Origin: Chrysomallon squamiferum
Taxonomy: Eukaryota > Mollusca > Gastropoda > Neomphalida > Peltospiridae
Length of the DNA: 64,000 nucleotides
Assembly: GCA_012295275.1 (NCBI GenBank)
Contig: CM022677.1
Location: 15,722,970 to 15,786,969 of the forward strand
Reading direction: 5' to 3'
Part shown: one piece after another, positions 33,166 to 45,570 of the stretch
Layout of the letters: each line of letters opens with the position of its first letter
How positions within the stretch are numbered: the stretch's first letter is position 1
Notes under the pieces: model-generated
Seen by the model: the letters and a program-made list of their open reading frames with translations, nothing else
Databases searched by the model: none
Told to the model about the DNA's origin: nothing
Made by a program: the position numbers and the translations under genes

Positions 33166-34480
33166 AATGTATGTCTTACATTCATTATTTTCCCATTCTT
33201 TTTCAAAGGTTGATTAAAAATAATGTGGATAATTTCAGATCTATTAGATTTCTAAGTTGTCTTGGAAAGCTACTTAAATAACAGCTTCTTAAAAAACAAA
33301 TAATACACTATTTGAAGTACTAGAAGAATTATTGTACGTTTTCACATTAAATTGATTGACATACAGATTATGATCCTGATGTATATACATAAATCTTGGT
33401 TTAAAACTATGTGTATAAAAAGTGCGTGAGCGTGTCAATGAAAACATTGACGGTAGTTAGAAATATTTACGTGAATTACAGGCCTAACGCTGGGTTTGAT
33501 ATTTTTTCAAGATAGATCTGAGATATGTCTAGTCGACATATTTATATTTCCCGCCGATCTTCTACGTCACTGGAAATCTTTAGTTGAAAATAGTTTCGTC
33601 ATTTTTACATTGAGAAATCAATGGCTGAAAAGCGCAATCGTTCTGAAGAAAACGATAGCTTATTTTTATAAGCAACGAAAATTAGGAAATATTCAACACA
33701 ATAAAAGTGAGACTAATTCCTACTAACCGTCGTGACAATACGGGTGCCTGTGTGTGAACGTGGATTTATTTATTTTTCGTAGTTTTTCTGTTTACTTGTA
33801 GCCTTTTTTCGCAGATGTTTCTACGTTTTTCTGTTTTACTGCTTTGCTGAATTAAACAAAACAAATCTAACAAATTTCTCAACATTAATATAAGCAGTCG
33901 AAATCAATCTAGTCAGCCACACGGAACTCTTTTTCTCTTCTTAAGTACACATCTTTTTCAATTTCCTGTCTGTTGTATTTATAAAATAAATGTTTGTTTA
34001 GTTATCTGTGAGTCGTTTTTATTATTTTATTGTTGTTGTTTTTATTTATTTATTTTCATTTCATTTAAAGCTACCGAATTAAATTCACAACAGAAAAACT
34101 GTTAGATCCACGTCCTGATAAAGGGGAGACAAGAATTATTTTTTAATTTTTATTTAAATTTTATTTTATTTGAAATAGTCTCAATTTTTGAAATGCTTTC
34201 AGCGAATGGTAAAAATGGAAAAATAAACAAACATAAATCAGAATAGTGACATATATAATGGCTGAGCTTTGTGATTTTACTTCGTGCATTAACATAAATA
34301 AATAAGAAGAAAGAAAAAGTGGGGGGGGGAAACAACACCGTTTATCTGAAGTTTATGGTCAGTGATTGGCTTGTAATAAGAAAAAAATATATATATAAAT
34401 AAAAAAATAGAAAAAAGAACCGCATCAATTTATAATCAGTACGTATATTTTATTTTATTTTATTTATGTTGAATTTTCTT

Positions 34481-34521
<41 letters not shown>

Positions 34522-35569
34522 TTGTACTTTCGGAAAAATGCGGGATGATTGTCGGTTTTTACGGATTTTTTTTTTTTTTTGTATTTGATGTTCGTAGATT
34601 GTCATCCAACTTTCGGAAAAATGCGGGATGATGTTTATTAAAGCATTTCATTTTGTGAAGCAGACAGGTAGTACTATTTATTATTATTGTTGTTAATGTG
34701 TTTGGATTTTTTTGGTTTTATTTAAGTATAATTTAAAAGTCACAGCGACATGTTTAGTCTTTAATTTTGTTTTAACAATCACTGATGTATCAGGAAAACA
34801 TTTTGTGTGGCCATTAATTAAATTTGTTTTAAAAGAAATTGAAATGTGTAGCACACACCAAAGTAAACCCAGCACAACATCTATGTGTCAACTCACAGAC
34901 GATTTTGTATTATTATTATTATTATTATTGTTATTTTTATTGTTATTGTTATTGTTATTTTTTTATTTATTTATTTATTTATTTATGATTGATTTTTTTA
35001 AAGATTTATGTTAAACTCCTAACTTGCTCTTTACATTATTAAATATATTTAAAATGTTTAAAACATATTAAAGTTTATAATGGGTGGGACCCAAAATGCT
35101 TTCATATTGTTTAAGCTAAATACATATAAAGCTCTATGTTAACATTAAAAACAAGTAAAGGTGAATAAAAAGTTAAGAAAAATATGATCAGGTTATTTCA
35201 TATGTAAACACTGTAAAATATTAATAAAATTATTTGTTATAATAATATTTAACACACACACACACACACAGATAATTTGTGATCATAATAGCAAAAGATA
35301 TTAGTATATTGTACAGTTTCTAAGCACAAAACACTACTAATTGAAGATTCCTTTTTGAAGTTTGTGTACATATTCCGTAGATGTCTCATGTAAATAATAT
35401 GACTAATACTATGACATCCAAAACATTTACATCTGTATCTATAGATAATATACCTGGTTGACATTAATTGCTTCATCACACCTATACCTATTACAAAAAT
35501 GTTCAACTCGTACAGTGTAAACCTATGAATGTACAAGGTCTGAATTCTGTCAATTCTGTGTTTGTATAG
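33166..35569. other. Noncoding, AT-rich, with poly-T and TTA runs
   Basis: Includes a T34 run at 34483-34516, two copies of ctttcggaaaaatgcgggat about 80 bp apart (34530 and 34612), (TTA/TTTA)n at about 34906-34986 and (CA)n at about 35252-35269. ORFs at 33496-33726 and 34712-35014 lack splice or homology support. Confidence 0.5.
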
Positions 35570-35860
35570 TATGTGTCTGTGAGTCTATTTTAAACATTTC
35601 TAGTTGGTTTTGTTCTTACAAACAAGACTGGAAGAATTAAAAAAGAAGGATGCAAGCAAGGTAGAAGTGCTTTATTTTTTTGTGATAAAAAATAGTTCTG
35701 TTTCCCTTTGTTTTAAAAACTTTACTAATTGTCAGTTTTAATTTATTTATTTACATTTTGTTTTGTGCTGTTGTACTTCCTTCTTTTTTTATCTTCCTCT
35801 TATTATTGAGTTTGTTAATTGTGACTAATCCAGTTTACTTCCAAAATTGCTAAAATGGCA
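35570..35860. repeat. Inverted duplication arm (partner 27520-27720)
   Basis: Direct partner of 27520-27720. At 35827-35870 the stretch ttacttccaaaattgctaaa is repeated at 38999-39030, just before the exon at 39059. Confidence 0.85.
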
Positions 35861-36074
35861 TCTTGTTTTGCCAATTTAATTTTCTATTACTTTTATGTTT
35901 CATTTTTATTATTATTTTTTTTTTTAATCTTTATTATTGTTCATTTTCTTTTACGTTATGATCACACTGTTTAGGGAGACAGCATTATTGGCTACCATAT
36001 CACTGAGAACACCGCACCCACCACCACAACCTCCACCAACAACCTAAGTGACAAAACTTGCTCTCATTGAAGCC

Positions 36075-36338
36075 AAATATTCTAGATACCTCCAGTGACA
36101 AGACAAAATCCATGACAGCAAATTTTGCTGAAAGATGCTTATGGATATATCAATGGTTTACATTCAGCATGGTCAGGAACAAGAAGGAAAGAGCAAAGCA
36201 CCATTGAAGTCTGCTTTTTTGTGAAAACAAGCTGGTGCTGGTAAAAAGACTTCATCTGCTACGCTGTCAAACAAAACCACTTGGCAGATGACTGGATTGG
36301 CTGTGTGCAAAGACAACAGCCAGGAAGTTGAGCAGCAG
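36075..36338 (+). pseudogene. Two exon-like blocks of an unidentified gene
   Basis: Block a (about 36075-36213) is open: PNILDTSSDKTKSMTANFAE, RCLWIYQWFTFS, ending in TGA. Block b (36225-36338), in another frame, reads QAGAGKKTSSATLSNKTTWQ, MTGLAVCKDNSQEVEQQ and ends CAGCAG|gtgatg. GC is higher than the surroundings. Block b has a diverged duplicate at 38294-38367 (ETTWQTTVIAVCDSG). No recognised domain. Frame changes suggest a relic or missed introns. Confidence 0.4.
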
Positions 36339-36372
36339 GTGATGTCTGTGTGGCATGGTATGTTTTATTAGT

Positions 36373-36375
36373 GTA

Positions 36376-36440
<65 letters not shown>
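36373..36440. repeat. (TG)n(AG)n compound microsatellite
   Basis: About 13 TG units followed by about 20 AG units. Confidence 0.95.
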
Positions 36441-36443
<3 letters not shown>

Positions 36444-36972
36444 AAAAATATGCAAAATATGCAAAAAAAAGCATTTATCAGACAAATGTAGACTGATTAA
36501 AAAAATAAAAAGTATCGTGTTCATGTTGAAATTATTAAAAACTTTGTTTACCATTGATGTTAAATATATTATGTAGGTCATTGCAGTATTGTTCAGGTGC
36601 TGTCTAGAAAGGTAATTTATGTTATGGAGAAGGATGAATCAGCTGTACAGAAACTGCAGACTGCACAATTCCAAGTTTTGAGTTTTTTTTATCTTATTTT
36701 TATTTCTTAGTAAAATACATTTTATAGTAACATCTCTTTACTGATTATAAAATAGCAGAATAATAATCACTTATTTACTATTTTGTTAATTATTTAAATT
36801 GTAACCATTATTATTATCATTATAATGATTATTCAAGGTATATCAAAAATATCCCACACCCCTTTTTGTCTGAATAATCCAGTAAATGATACCAGTAAAA
36901 TTTTAATTTTTATAATAAAAGAAACATAGTTATTTATTTATAACATTTATTATTCTTATTTTTTTTCTTCAG

Positions 36973-37080
36973 AAAGCACATACAGCTCTAACTGATGTGC
37001 TGATGTTGGCTAGTGAAGCTGTCCAGCACTGAGGATAAAGTTTGTACTGCTGCCACTGGAAAAAAGAAACAACTGAACAG
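36973..37080 (+). pseudogene. Exon copy with internal stop
   Basis: ttttcttcag acceptor and CTGAACAG|gtaaat donor frame 108 nt. It opens KAHTALTDVLMLASEAVQH, then TGA. In a second frame the 3' half reads EDKVCTAATGKKKQLNR up to the donor, so a small deletion relative to the ancestral exon is likely (the copy at 1991-2070 keeps extra bases at that point). Unidentified helical protein. Confidence 0.5.
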
Positions 37081-37237
37081 GTAAATTATTATTCTAAACC
37101 TGATGAAGTTTAATTTAATTTTATGTAGGAAGCTGCATTTTGTAAATATTATATCAGTAAGTACACATGCACATACATTAGTATCTTGTATAACACACTA
37201 TATTTTATACCATCTACATTTCTGTCATGTACATATC

Positions 37238-37300
37238 TCTCTGTCTCTTTCTCTCTCTCTCTCTCACTCACTCACTCACTCACTCACTCACTCTCACTTC
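37238..37300. repeat. (CT)n/(CTCA)n microsatellite
   Basis: CT repeats followed by about seven CTCA units. Confidence 0.9.
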
Positions 37301-37907
37301 CATTCATACAGACCTGATTATTTTGTTGTAAATTTCTGTATTTTATAACAAAAGAAGAAGAAGCGTCATATTTTAAGAGTATTTTAAAAAGTTTAAATAC
37401 AAGAAGAGCTAATTCTGTGAGCTCACCAAGGAGAGAAATGTCATCAATGAATATGGCAGAACAGGAACATCTGTAGAGGTTGTTGTTATAGTAGTAGTAT
37501 TAGTCATTGCCATTTTGTAGTAATGTAGTTGTTACAGCATTAATAATAATACTACTTGTTGTAGTAATATTGTAAAATTGATCTTGGTGATGTTTTAGTG
37601 GGTGATGTTGTCTCAGGTTTAGTAATGTATCTTGTGAGACTGATGGTGATTAAAAAAAAGCTGGTTGTAGTGGTGGTAGTAGCAGTACCAGTTCTAATAG
37701 TTGTTTTTAGAGAAATGATAAATGTAACATGAAGAGTAGGTTAACAGCAGCAATAATAGTAGTAATAGTAGTCATAGTTGTTGTTGTTGTAATAATTATA
37801 ATAATATTAGTATATAGAAATACAGGCATAGGAGTAATACTGAAAAGAGTAAAAAATATCACTTTTATTATTAATGGATAGTAATTTTAGTAAAAGCAGT
37901 ATTATTT

Positions 37908-38020
37908 CAATAAAAGTAACCCCAGTTGAATAAGGAATAACAATAAATATTAGTTATAGTAATGATGGTAATGAAAGTGGCATGTAGTGTTGCAGTAAAT
38001 GTAGTAGTAGCAGTATTTTA
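37908..38020. repeat. Direct copy of 2140-2260
   Basis: agttgaataaggaataa...aatattagtta..gtaatgatggtaatgaaagt in the same order and orientation as at 2158. This anchors the direct duplication between cassette copies 1 and 2. Confidence 0.85.
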
Positions 38021-38100
38021 TTTATTTTACATTTTTTACTGTATTTTATTTATTTATTTATTTACTCAAACTAGGCAGTGACCCACCAATGTGACTCTGA

Positions 38101-38367
38101 CTCAGAGTTGTTCAAAGTTCTGCTGATGAAAAGCTCAATTTTGGTGACCTGGACATTGAAGCTGACCACGTCAGACTACAACAATTCTTAAGTTGGAGAG
38201 TGTTCCACCAGGTCACCAATCTCAACAGTCAAATATTAGGAGACTTGAAAAACTTGAACATGCTAAAACCAGGCAAAGAAAAACATTAAAATGAAACCAC
38301 TTGGCAGACAACTGTGATTGCAGTGTGTGACAGTGGCAAAGTCAAAATCCATGAAGTTCAGCAGCAG
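38101..38367 (+). pseudogene. Exon-like block, 64-codon open frame then frameshift
   Basis: 38101-38292 is open: VQSSADEKLNFGDLDIEADH, VRLQQFLSWRVFHQVTNL, NSQILGDLKNLNMLKPGK, then TGA. The next frame continues ETTWQTTVIAVCDSGK to CAGCAG|gtgact at 38367, paralogous to 36225-36338. The first part has the look of a structured globular or helical protein and unusually high GC, but I do not recognise it. The short string ctaaaaccaggcaaagaaaa is also at about 2328, in cassette copy 1. Confidence 0.45.
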
Positions 38368-38454
38368 GTGACTTAGTTTACTTCCATTAGCATTGTTTTA
38401 TTTCTTTTTAGCTTAAATTTGTACTAGGAGTAATCAAAACAGTCTCATTTTTAA

Positions 38455-38640
38455 CTCACATGGCTTAAAGAACGATATTGAGGTATGTGTGAAATCAGTT
38501 CATAAAGAAAAGCTCATCTTGTTGAAGGTGTTTCTGAGTGAAAAATTCTTCTTTAGCTTTAATTATGTGATTGACATTCATCTTTATTTTAGACATATTT
38601 GTCATCACTCTAACTAAAATAGTTATATTTAAATTTTAAT
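38455..38640 (+). pseudogene. Truncated copy of IRAG-like exon 2 and following intron
   Basis: ggcttaaagaacgatattgag|gtatgtgtgaaatcagttca aligns to the reverse complement of the 3' end of exon 2 and its intron (24690-24490): attatgtga.t..cattcatctttattttagacat follows in the same order. Only about 24 exon bases remain. It shows that the IRAG-like gene segment was itself copied into the + strand cassette. Confidence 0.8.
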
Positions 38641-39058
38641 ATTATTTTTAATATTTACTTTATTTTATATATTTATTTTTTAAAATACTGGCATTCAAAA
38701 CTTCTCTGCATATTTATCATAAATTAATAGGATCCATCAGCTATACATGTGACTCTCATTATATTGAAGAATCTAACTAGCTGAAGTAATTAGTTTAAAT
38801 TTGGGATTAAATGCCTTTCTTTAGTTTTTATTTATGAATTTGTTTTTGTTTATGAGAAATAATGCCTGCCAAAACAGTCTGCTAGATCATTATAGAAGTT
38901 CAAGATGAAAGAGGAAATAAAAGAGAGAAATGTACTCAGTGGATCCAGATAAAACAAACTGTAAGCTGGAAACCATTTTGAGTTTGTGGCTAATCCAGCT
39001 TTACTTCCAAAATTGCTAAAATGTCATCTTGTTTTTCAATCTGTTTCTGGTTTTGCAG

Positions 39059-39192
39059 GTGATTTTGAGAAAAAAAAACTGAAGATGCCAAATTCATCTG
39101 ATACTGATACTAGCCAGTCAGAAGAATTCAATAAAACAGGGAGCTGTTCTGAACTAAGTGGTATCGATATGTTTTATAATAATAAACAATAG
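39059..39192 (+). CDS. Open exon of unidentified cassette gene
   Basis: ctggttttgcag acceptor, then frame (GT)DFEKKKLKMPNSSDTDT, SQSEEFNKTGSCSELSG, IDMFYNNKQ, stop at 39190-39192. It could also splice at AGTG|gtatcg (39160). Serine/acidic-rich, likely disordered. Related copies are at 2382 (frameshifted) and, truncated, at 27500-27440 (-). The conserved FYNN-stop in all three suggests this is a true C-terminal exon of a duplicated gene. Confidence 0.45.
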
Positions 39193-39224
39193 TAATGTGT
39201 TTAAGTACACATGAACATTACATA

Positions 39225-39420
39225 TGAATGCAGGGCTTGTAATGACCAGTCACCAAATGCTACCAAAGTTCTGTTTGGGTGACTGGGATGTTAAAATATT
39301 ATATGGGTGACCTTTTTTTTTTCTGTAAGTTATAAAACAAGAGCCACTATTAATAATTTGATGTCAATATTTATTTCACAGAGTGTTAGTTAAAATGGTA
39401 GAATTCTCTTTATTTTGTTC
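39225..39420 (+). repeat. R1 copy, uninterrupted
   Basis: gcagggcttgtaatgaccag, tcaccaaatgctaccaaagt, tctgtttgggtgactgggat, with the downstream aagagccactattaataatt block. Carries the unoccupied site corresponding to the MITE at 19170. Confidence 0.85.
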
Positions 39421-39756
39421 TCTGTAATGCACACCTACAATTTTTTTTATTTTTAATCAGTGTTTTAATTCATTAATTGTAAGGTTTGTTGCAGGCAAAG
39501 CATTTACCTTTTTAAAAGTTATTTTTGCTTCTTCTGAATGTTACCATCATATCCAGATAAATAAAGTCAATATTAAAACATTGTTAAAGTATAATTCACT
39601 GATAATGTTTAATACTTTTCCACGACTGAAATATTTCTTGCCAAAGATTTTATTGTGTAAATTAATCATATGGTCCTAGCCTGGATTAGATAAAAAAAAT
39701 AGTCAATGAAATAATGTTTAGATTTAGATAATAATTTATTATTATTGTATCTACAG

Positions 39757-39831
39757 GAAAGACATGATTCTGGAATCATCTTCATTTCTAAAAATATGGA
39801 GAAGAATATAAAGGTTACTTCAAACAGTTGA
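39757..39831 (+). CDS. Terminal-exon candidate of cassette gene
   Basis: tgtatctacag acceptor, then 24 codons ERHDSGIIFISKNMEKNIKV followed by TSNS and TGA. The - strand paralogue 59162-59067 keeps SGIxFxxKNMEKNxxVT, so this frame is conserved between copies. A second frame (ILES..IWRRI) is conserved too, so the true frame is undecided. Confidence 0.4.
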   Translation, partial: ERHDSGIIFISKNMEKNIKVTSNS

Positions 39832-39989
39832 GATATCTACTGATTTAGACCAACATGGATTTTTCTTTCCAAAGGCAGAGAAGTTGTTGATATGTGGTAT
39901 TTGTTGATTGATTGTTCTCCAAACGTTAACAGTGGATGATTCTGGTTAAAATGGAACAAAAAACTTCCACTGTAATACCATAAGTGATT

Positions 39990-41476
39990 TAAAGGAATGG
40001 CATTTACTTAGTGTTTGATGGATGGATATACAGATAGCTAAAGAGACAGGCAGGTCAGTAGGTTCATATCTAGCTATAGAATGATAAATAGATAGACAGA
40101 AAGATAGCTAGAAAGATAGATAGTAAGATAGGTAGAAAGATAGGTGTAAGCAAGTATGATGGTAAAGTGGATGGCGTTGATTTGAGGATATGAACATATA
40201 TATGTACGTAAACATACACACAGATATACAGAGAGACATAGAGGATTGGATCCGTGTTTGGACTGAGTTAGTGATGAACTGATAGATTATAGATAGATAT
40301 CCAGAGGTAATACAGATAGATTATATAGATAGATATATAGAAAGATACAGTTGTTTGAAGTAGAGTGTAGTTAGATATACAGATCATTAGTGAAAAATAG
40401 ACATATAAGCTAGAGAGATAAACTGATAGGAAGGTAGATATGTAGGTATGTCACTAGTTCATTAGATTGATTTGTAGACAGACTAATAGATATATAGACG
40501 CATGTATATAGAATAGAGAATAGGCACATATATAGGAAACGTGTATAGGAATGATAATGTATTTGTGTTTAGGAAGTGATCGATATGTATGTCTATATTA
40601 AAGGATGAGTAACTTGATGTTTAAAACATGATGGATATATGGTAAAATGTAAAATGGGCACAAGAAAGGTAGCTTGACAGACAATAGATGCAAGGAGGCC
40701 TAACTAAGAAAGACTGAGTCTGTTGTTCGTGTGTTAGAGAGTGTTGCTTATGTGTATGGGATAAATAGATAAATGAATATATTGATAAATAGATAGATAG
40801 ACAGATTGATATATAGATAGATAGGTAGGTAGGTAGATAGATGGATAGAGAGATACAAAGACAGATAAAGAGAGGTGGATAGGTAAGTGTGGAGGTCTTG
40901 ATGTGTTTGTATGTTTGCTAGATAGGATGGCTGTATGGCACAATTATGTGTTTGTGTGTTAGAGAGAATGGGTATATAAATGCATGTGAAAGATAGTGTG
41001 CTTTTTGTGGGTTTTTGAGAGTGTCAGATGACTGATAGAGAAATCAGTGAATGAATTTGGGTTTATGTATGTATATGTGTTAGAGAGGATATCTAGAGAT
41101 GGATGGATATTTACAAACTACATAAATATATATATATACAGGTCCATAATAATGAGTGTATGTATATGAATATATTGTTATGTATTTATGTTAGAGGATT
41201 GGTATATAAATAAATGTGTAAATGAGAGTATGTTTATATTAAAAAGAAAGGCTAGAGATAGATATATTGAGAGAGAGACTAATATATAGGTGTGGTTATA
41301 TGTTTTAGTGTGTTACAGAGAGAGAACAGGTATTGACCTCTGTATGAAACCGAGAAGTATGCCCAGTGTGTATGATTTTTCAGTGAATGACATAGATTAA
41401 TAGAGATAATTATAGATCTGTATATAGATATAGAGATAGAGATAGATAAGATTGACAGATGAGAGATAGATATGTG
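39990..41476. repeat. GATA-type tetranucleotide field, copy 2
   Basis: Degenerate gatagata / agatatat / gtatgtat sequence parallel to 4140-6300, sharing gatggtaaagtggat, gatagattat and gataaactgata stretches. Confidence 0.85.
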
Positions 41477-41482
41477 AGATAG

Positions 41483-41520
<38 letters not shown>

Positions 41521-41526
41521 CTATCT
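41477..41526. repeat. Perfect 50-bp palindrome with (AT)15 core
   Basis: agataggtgc + (AT)15 + gcacctatct reads identically on both strands. The 10-bp unique arms show this is more than a dinucleotide run. Confidence 0.95.
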
Positions 41527-41720
41527 TTATTAAAAAGAGAAAGGATTGCCAATAAATAAGTGTGTTTATGCTGTTTATTTATTTTAGATAGATTAGATAT
41601 AGATTTGTGGTAGATTTACTTAGCGACAGGCCTGTGTACTGGTGTAAGAATATACTGAGTATTTATTTTTGTGTGAGTTAGAGCAAGGGGATGTGTGAAT
41701 AAAAATGTGTTTATGTATAT

Positions 41721-42326
41721 GGGTCATTCCGTGTCAAATCGCCCAAAAATTTAAAAATTTACACCCGACCATCTCAGATTTTTATGAAACTTTTTATGGT
41801 ATACTTGTTGACTAGGATCCCACAGCACAAAATCTGAAATTTTAGCTCGATCAGACCATTGGTGTGGGAGATACGGCCCACCGAATTTTGAGATTTTTGG
41901 CAAAAATGGGTTTGACCACCAACCTTAGAACCCTTGTATCTCAGGAACTACTGGGCCAATCTTCATAAAATTGGTATTGTTAGAAAGGCAAAATGACAAG
42001 GATTCCAAATCTGCCATTTTTGTTTAGTTTGGAAAATATTGGAGTACCTTGACCTTTTGACCTTTGCTATGACCTTGAAATTGGCCGTGTGGATCACGTG
42101 ATCTTGAGATGACCTTTATTGAAATTTAATCTCCCACATGTTAACTAAAACATATAAAAGTTTCCTGGGTGTAATTTTTTTTGTTTAGCCACAATATAGA
42201 TTTAAAAAATGCACATACATGAAAATAACACCTTTTCAGCCATTAACATCGGATTAACTAAAACCTGAATGATCAATCTGAGACGGTCGGGTTTTAACCA
42301 TTGGGTGATTTGACACGGAATGACCC
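41721..42326. mobile_element. Non-autonomous DNA transposon with long TIR (GGGTCATTCCGTGTCAAATC)
   Basis: Left end gggtcattccgtgtcaaatc (41721-41740) and right end gatttgacacggaatgaccc (42307-42326) are perfect reverse complements. The match continues inward (gcccaa/acccaa) and outward through gtatat/atatac. The interior (about 560 bp) is GC-richer than its surroundings, without an intact ORF. Superfamily uncertain; a likely target duplication is ATAT. It interrupts the GATA field. Confidence 0.85.
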
Positions 42327-42599
42327 ATATACATATATTTGTTAGGTAAGCTATGTCTGCAAATGTGAAAGCTGGAGTGCATATATTAGAAAGAGTGAGT
42401 ATTTCTCTTTGTGAGCAAGACAGAGAATACATGCATGTTCAAAAAGCAGTGTTCTTTGTATAATACACCCATTCTTGCTAAAAATAAACAAATGTTTTTC
42501 AAAAATACTCTGAAATACATACACTTCTGGTATACTCTGTTCTCTTGTCTTTCTATCTGTATACAGAAATGGCTTTCAAATGAATGCCACTGTATTCAA

Positions 42600-42916
42600 A
42601 ATTGGAAAAAGTAGCAGTACCCTATGTATCCACATTCTCTCTAACACACAGACACATAATATTATACAGCTATACACATTTACACACTACATCTTTCACA
42701 TTCACATATATCTTTCGATCTCTCTGTCTCTCTATCTACCTATGTATCTATCTATAATACATATGCATTCTCAAAAACACAGAGAAAACACACAAAAAAC
42801 CCACATGATATACACATTCTTTCTATCTAACTCATAAACACATTCTCACAGTTTCAAATACTCAAATCAACCTATCAGACATGTTCATCATTTCATATTC
42901 ACTCTCAAAAAAAATA

Positions 42917-42971
<55 letters not shown>

Positions 42972-43620
42972 TATCTAACACCACATATATATATAGTCAC
43001 ACTTTATAACATACCCCACATTACCATCATATAGTTGCTTACATCTATCATGTCTCTTAATCTGTTTGTCTCAGTATTTCTATATCTGTCAGTATGTTCC
43101 TCTGTGGCTTTCTATTTATCTTTGTTCCTTTCTATCAGTCTATTTATCTGTTAGTCTGTCTAAGTTTTTATCTTTTTCAAACTCTCTACCTCTGAGTCTC
43201 TCTGTCTCACTCATCTTCTGCATGCATAACAACTTTCAAAATCCATATGTATCTTTCTGTTTGTCTGTCCATTTATAACCCATACAAAAGTACATCTTCT
43301 CTCTCTCTCCATATCAAATGCCCTATACAACCTACCTACATAAGTACCTATCTTATCTATTTTTCTTGTATATATATAAATCATATTTCACTTTACAATC
43401 CTATTACAGTGAACATCTATCAATCATCTGTCATCTCCTTGCTTATCTGTCTACATAACCTTCCTTCAAATCTCCCTCATTTTTTATTTATCAGTATATA
43501 TTTCTGTATATCTACCTATCATTTTTTTTTTTTCTGTATGAAAAATGCATGTTTTTTAATGTTGAATTTACATTATAAGATTTCAGTTTATTGTGAATGA
43601 AACTGGATTTTAGAAGAAAA
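42600..43620. repeat. Degenerate CATA/CTAT repeats with (CA)n
   Basis: (CA)n at about 42918-42967. The rest is ctatctat/acatacat-like low complexity with no exon. 42515-42600 matches 6235-6310, marking the far end of the cassette 1/2 direct duplication. Confidence 0.8.
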
Positions 43621-43679
43621 ATTGCAGATTGTTCAGCCTTAATTTTCACATTCATTATACATTTTATCTTACCCTTTTA

Positions 43680-45570
43680 ATACATATTTCAGTTAATGTC
43701 GCCATCACTGCTTTCTTAGTGTGCACATCCTATATACAAATATGTTACTCTTATTAGAATTAATGTAAGTTTTCTTTATTAATTTGAGCATTTTAATAAC
43801 TATTATTCTTACTTTCTTAGTGTCTGCATTAAACTGTAATATTACTATTTCTATTAATGTTGCTGTCGTTGCCATTGTATCTCCATTTTTCTTAAGGTGC
43901 GCTTTTCATTATTCATTTTCACTTGTTATTAATATTATTCTTGCATTCTTAGTGTGCACCTGCTATTTCAAAATATGTTGTTCTATTCACCATTGTTTCC
44001 GTCATATCTGTGTTCTTCTTGATGTTATTTGTGTACTTTTACTTATTTTCTTTCTATTAATTCTTAGACTCACTTTCAGTGATAATTAAAATATATTATT
44101 AGTATTTCTATTAAGGCTGCTGTTGTTGTGGTCCTACCTGCATTGTTCCTAGTGTTACTCGTGTATTTCTCCTTATTATCTAGTGCTTTCTTTTTTCTAA
44201 ATTATATTATTCTTATTTCTGTTAACATCGCCATCGTTTTCTTAGAGTGCACATCCTCTATTAAAATAAATTAATCGTATTAGAATTAACGTTGTGTACT
44301 TCTCTTTATTATTTTCAGTGTTTCAGTAACTATTATTCTTTCTTTCTGAGAGTCACATCCCTCATTTAAATATATTACTATTAATGTTGCTGACGTTGCC
44401 GTGAAACCTTTGTTCTTAACATTTTGGTGTACTTCTATTTTTGTTTTTTCTTACTTGTGACAGTGTTGTGCTTTCCATTATTAGTTAGTCTCACTTTCAG
44501 TGTGCGCTTCCTGTCTCAAGTTAATGTGTAGTTCTACTTATTGTGTTGTGCTTTCTATTATTAGTTAGTCTCACTTTCAGTGTGCACATCCTCTATTGAA
44601 ATAGATTATTATTATTAACATTAATGTTACCATCATATCTCCATTGTATTCCTTTTTATTATTTTGCTCTTTTTATTAACTATTATTCTTACTTTCTTAG
44701 TGTGCACCCAATATTGAAATATATTATATTTATATTATTCTATTTCTATTAAAACACTGTCATATCTGCATTCTTCTTCATTTTACTGGTGTACTTCTCT
44801 TTATTCTGCTGTGCTTTTTATTAATAGTTATTCTCACTTTCTGTGTGTACATCCTGTATTAAGAAAGATTATTCTTATTTGTATTAACGTTGCCATCGTA
44901 TCTGCATTCTTCTTGATCATATTGGTGTATTCTGTAGCACTTTCTATTAATAGTTAGTCTCGCTTTCTGTGAGTATTAATGTCGCTGACATTGCCATCAT
45001 ACCTGCGTTGTTCTTAATGTTTTTGTGTACTTCTCGTTTTTATTTTTCTTACTTGTGACAGGGCTAATCCTGTCTCACAATGTAGTATTATAATGACGTA
45101 ATTGGTATTTCTATTAATGGCACCCTGTCTCAAAATCGTATTTCTATTAATGGCACCATCGTTTCCTCATATCTGCGTTATGCTTGATGTTACAGTGTAC
45201 TTTTATTTGTTCTGTTGTGCCTTCTGTTAATTGTTAGTTTCACTTTCAGTGTGCACATCTTATATTAAAATATATTATTAGTATTTCAATTAATGTCACT
45301 TTCTTTGCTGTCATAATGATGTTGTTTGTAATGTTATTCATGTACTTCTCATTATTCTTTAGCGCTTCCTATTAACTGTTATTCTTATTGTTTTAAAGAG
45401 TATTTCCTATATTAAAGTATATTATGATGTGTATTAATGCTGTTCCTAATGTTATTCGTGTACTTCTCATTATTCTCTCTTTTTATTAACTACTATTGTT
45501 ACTTTGTTAGTCTGCACATCCTATTTCAAAGTCTATAATAATATTATTTCTATTAACATTGCCATTATAA
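43680..45570. repeat. Degenerate long-unit tandem array
   Basis: Recurrent blocks tttctattaatgttgcc, tcatatctgcattgttctt, aatgttattggtgtacttct, gtgctttctattaatagtta, ttctcactttcagtgtgcac and atcctatattaaaatatatt repeat in the same order about ten times, with a spacing in the 150-200 bp range. Strongly diverged. ORFs within are shadows. Confidence 0.75.

Noticed and set aside
33496-33726. 76-aa + strand ORF
   Set aside because: No splice signals, homology or duplicate; recorded only as part of a noncoding stretch.
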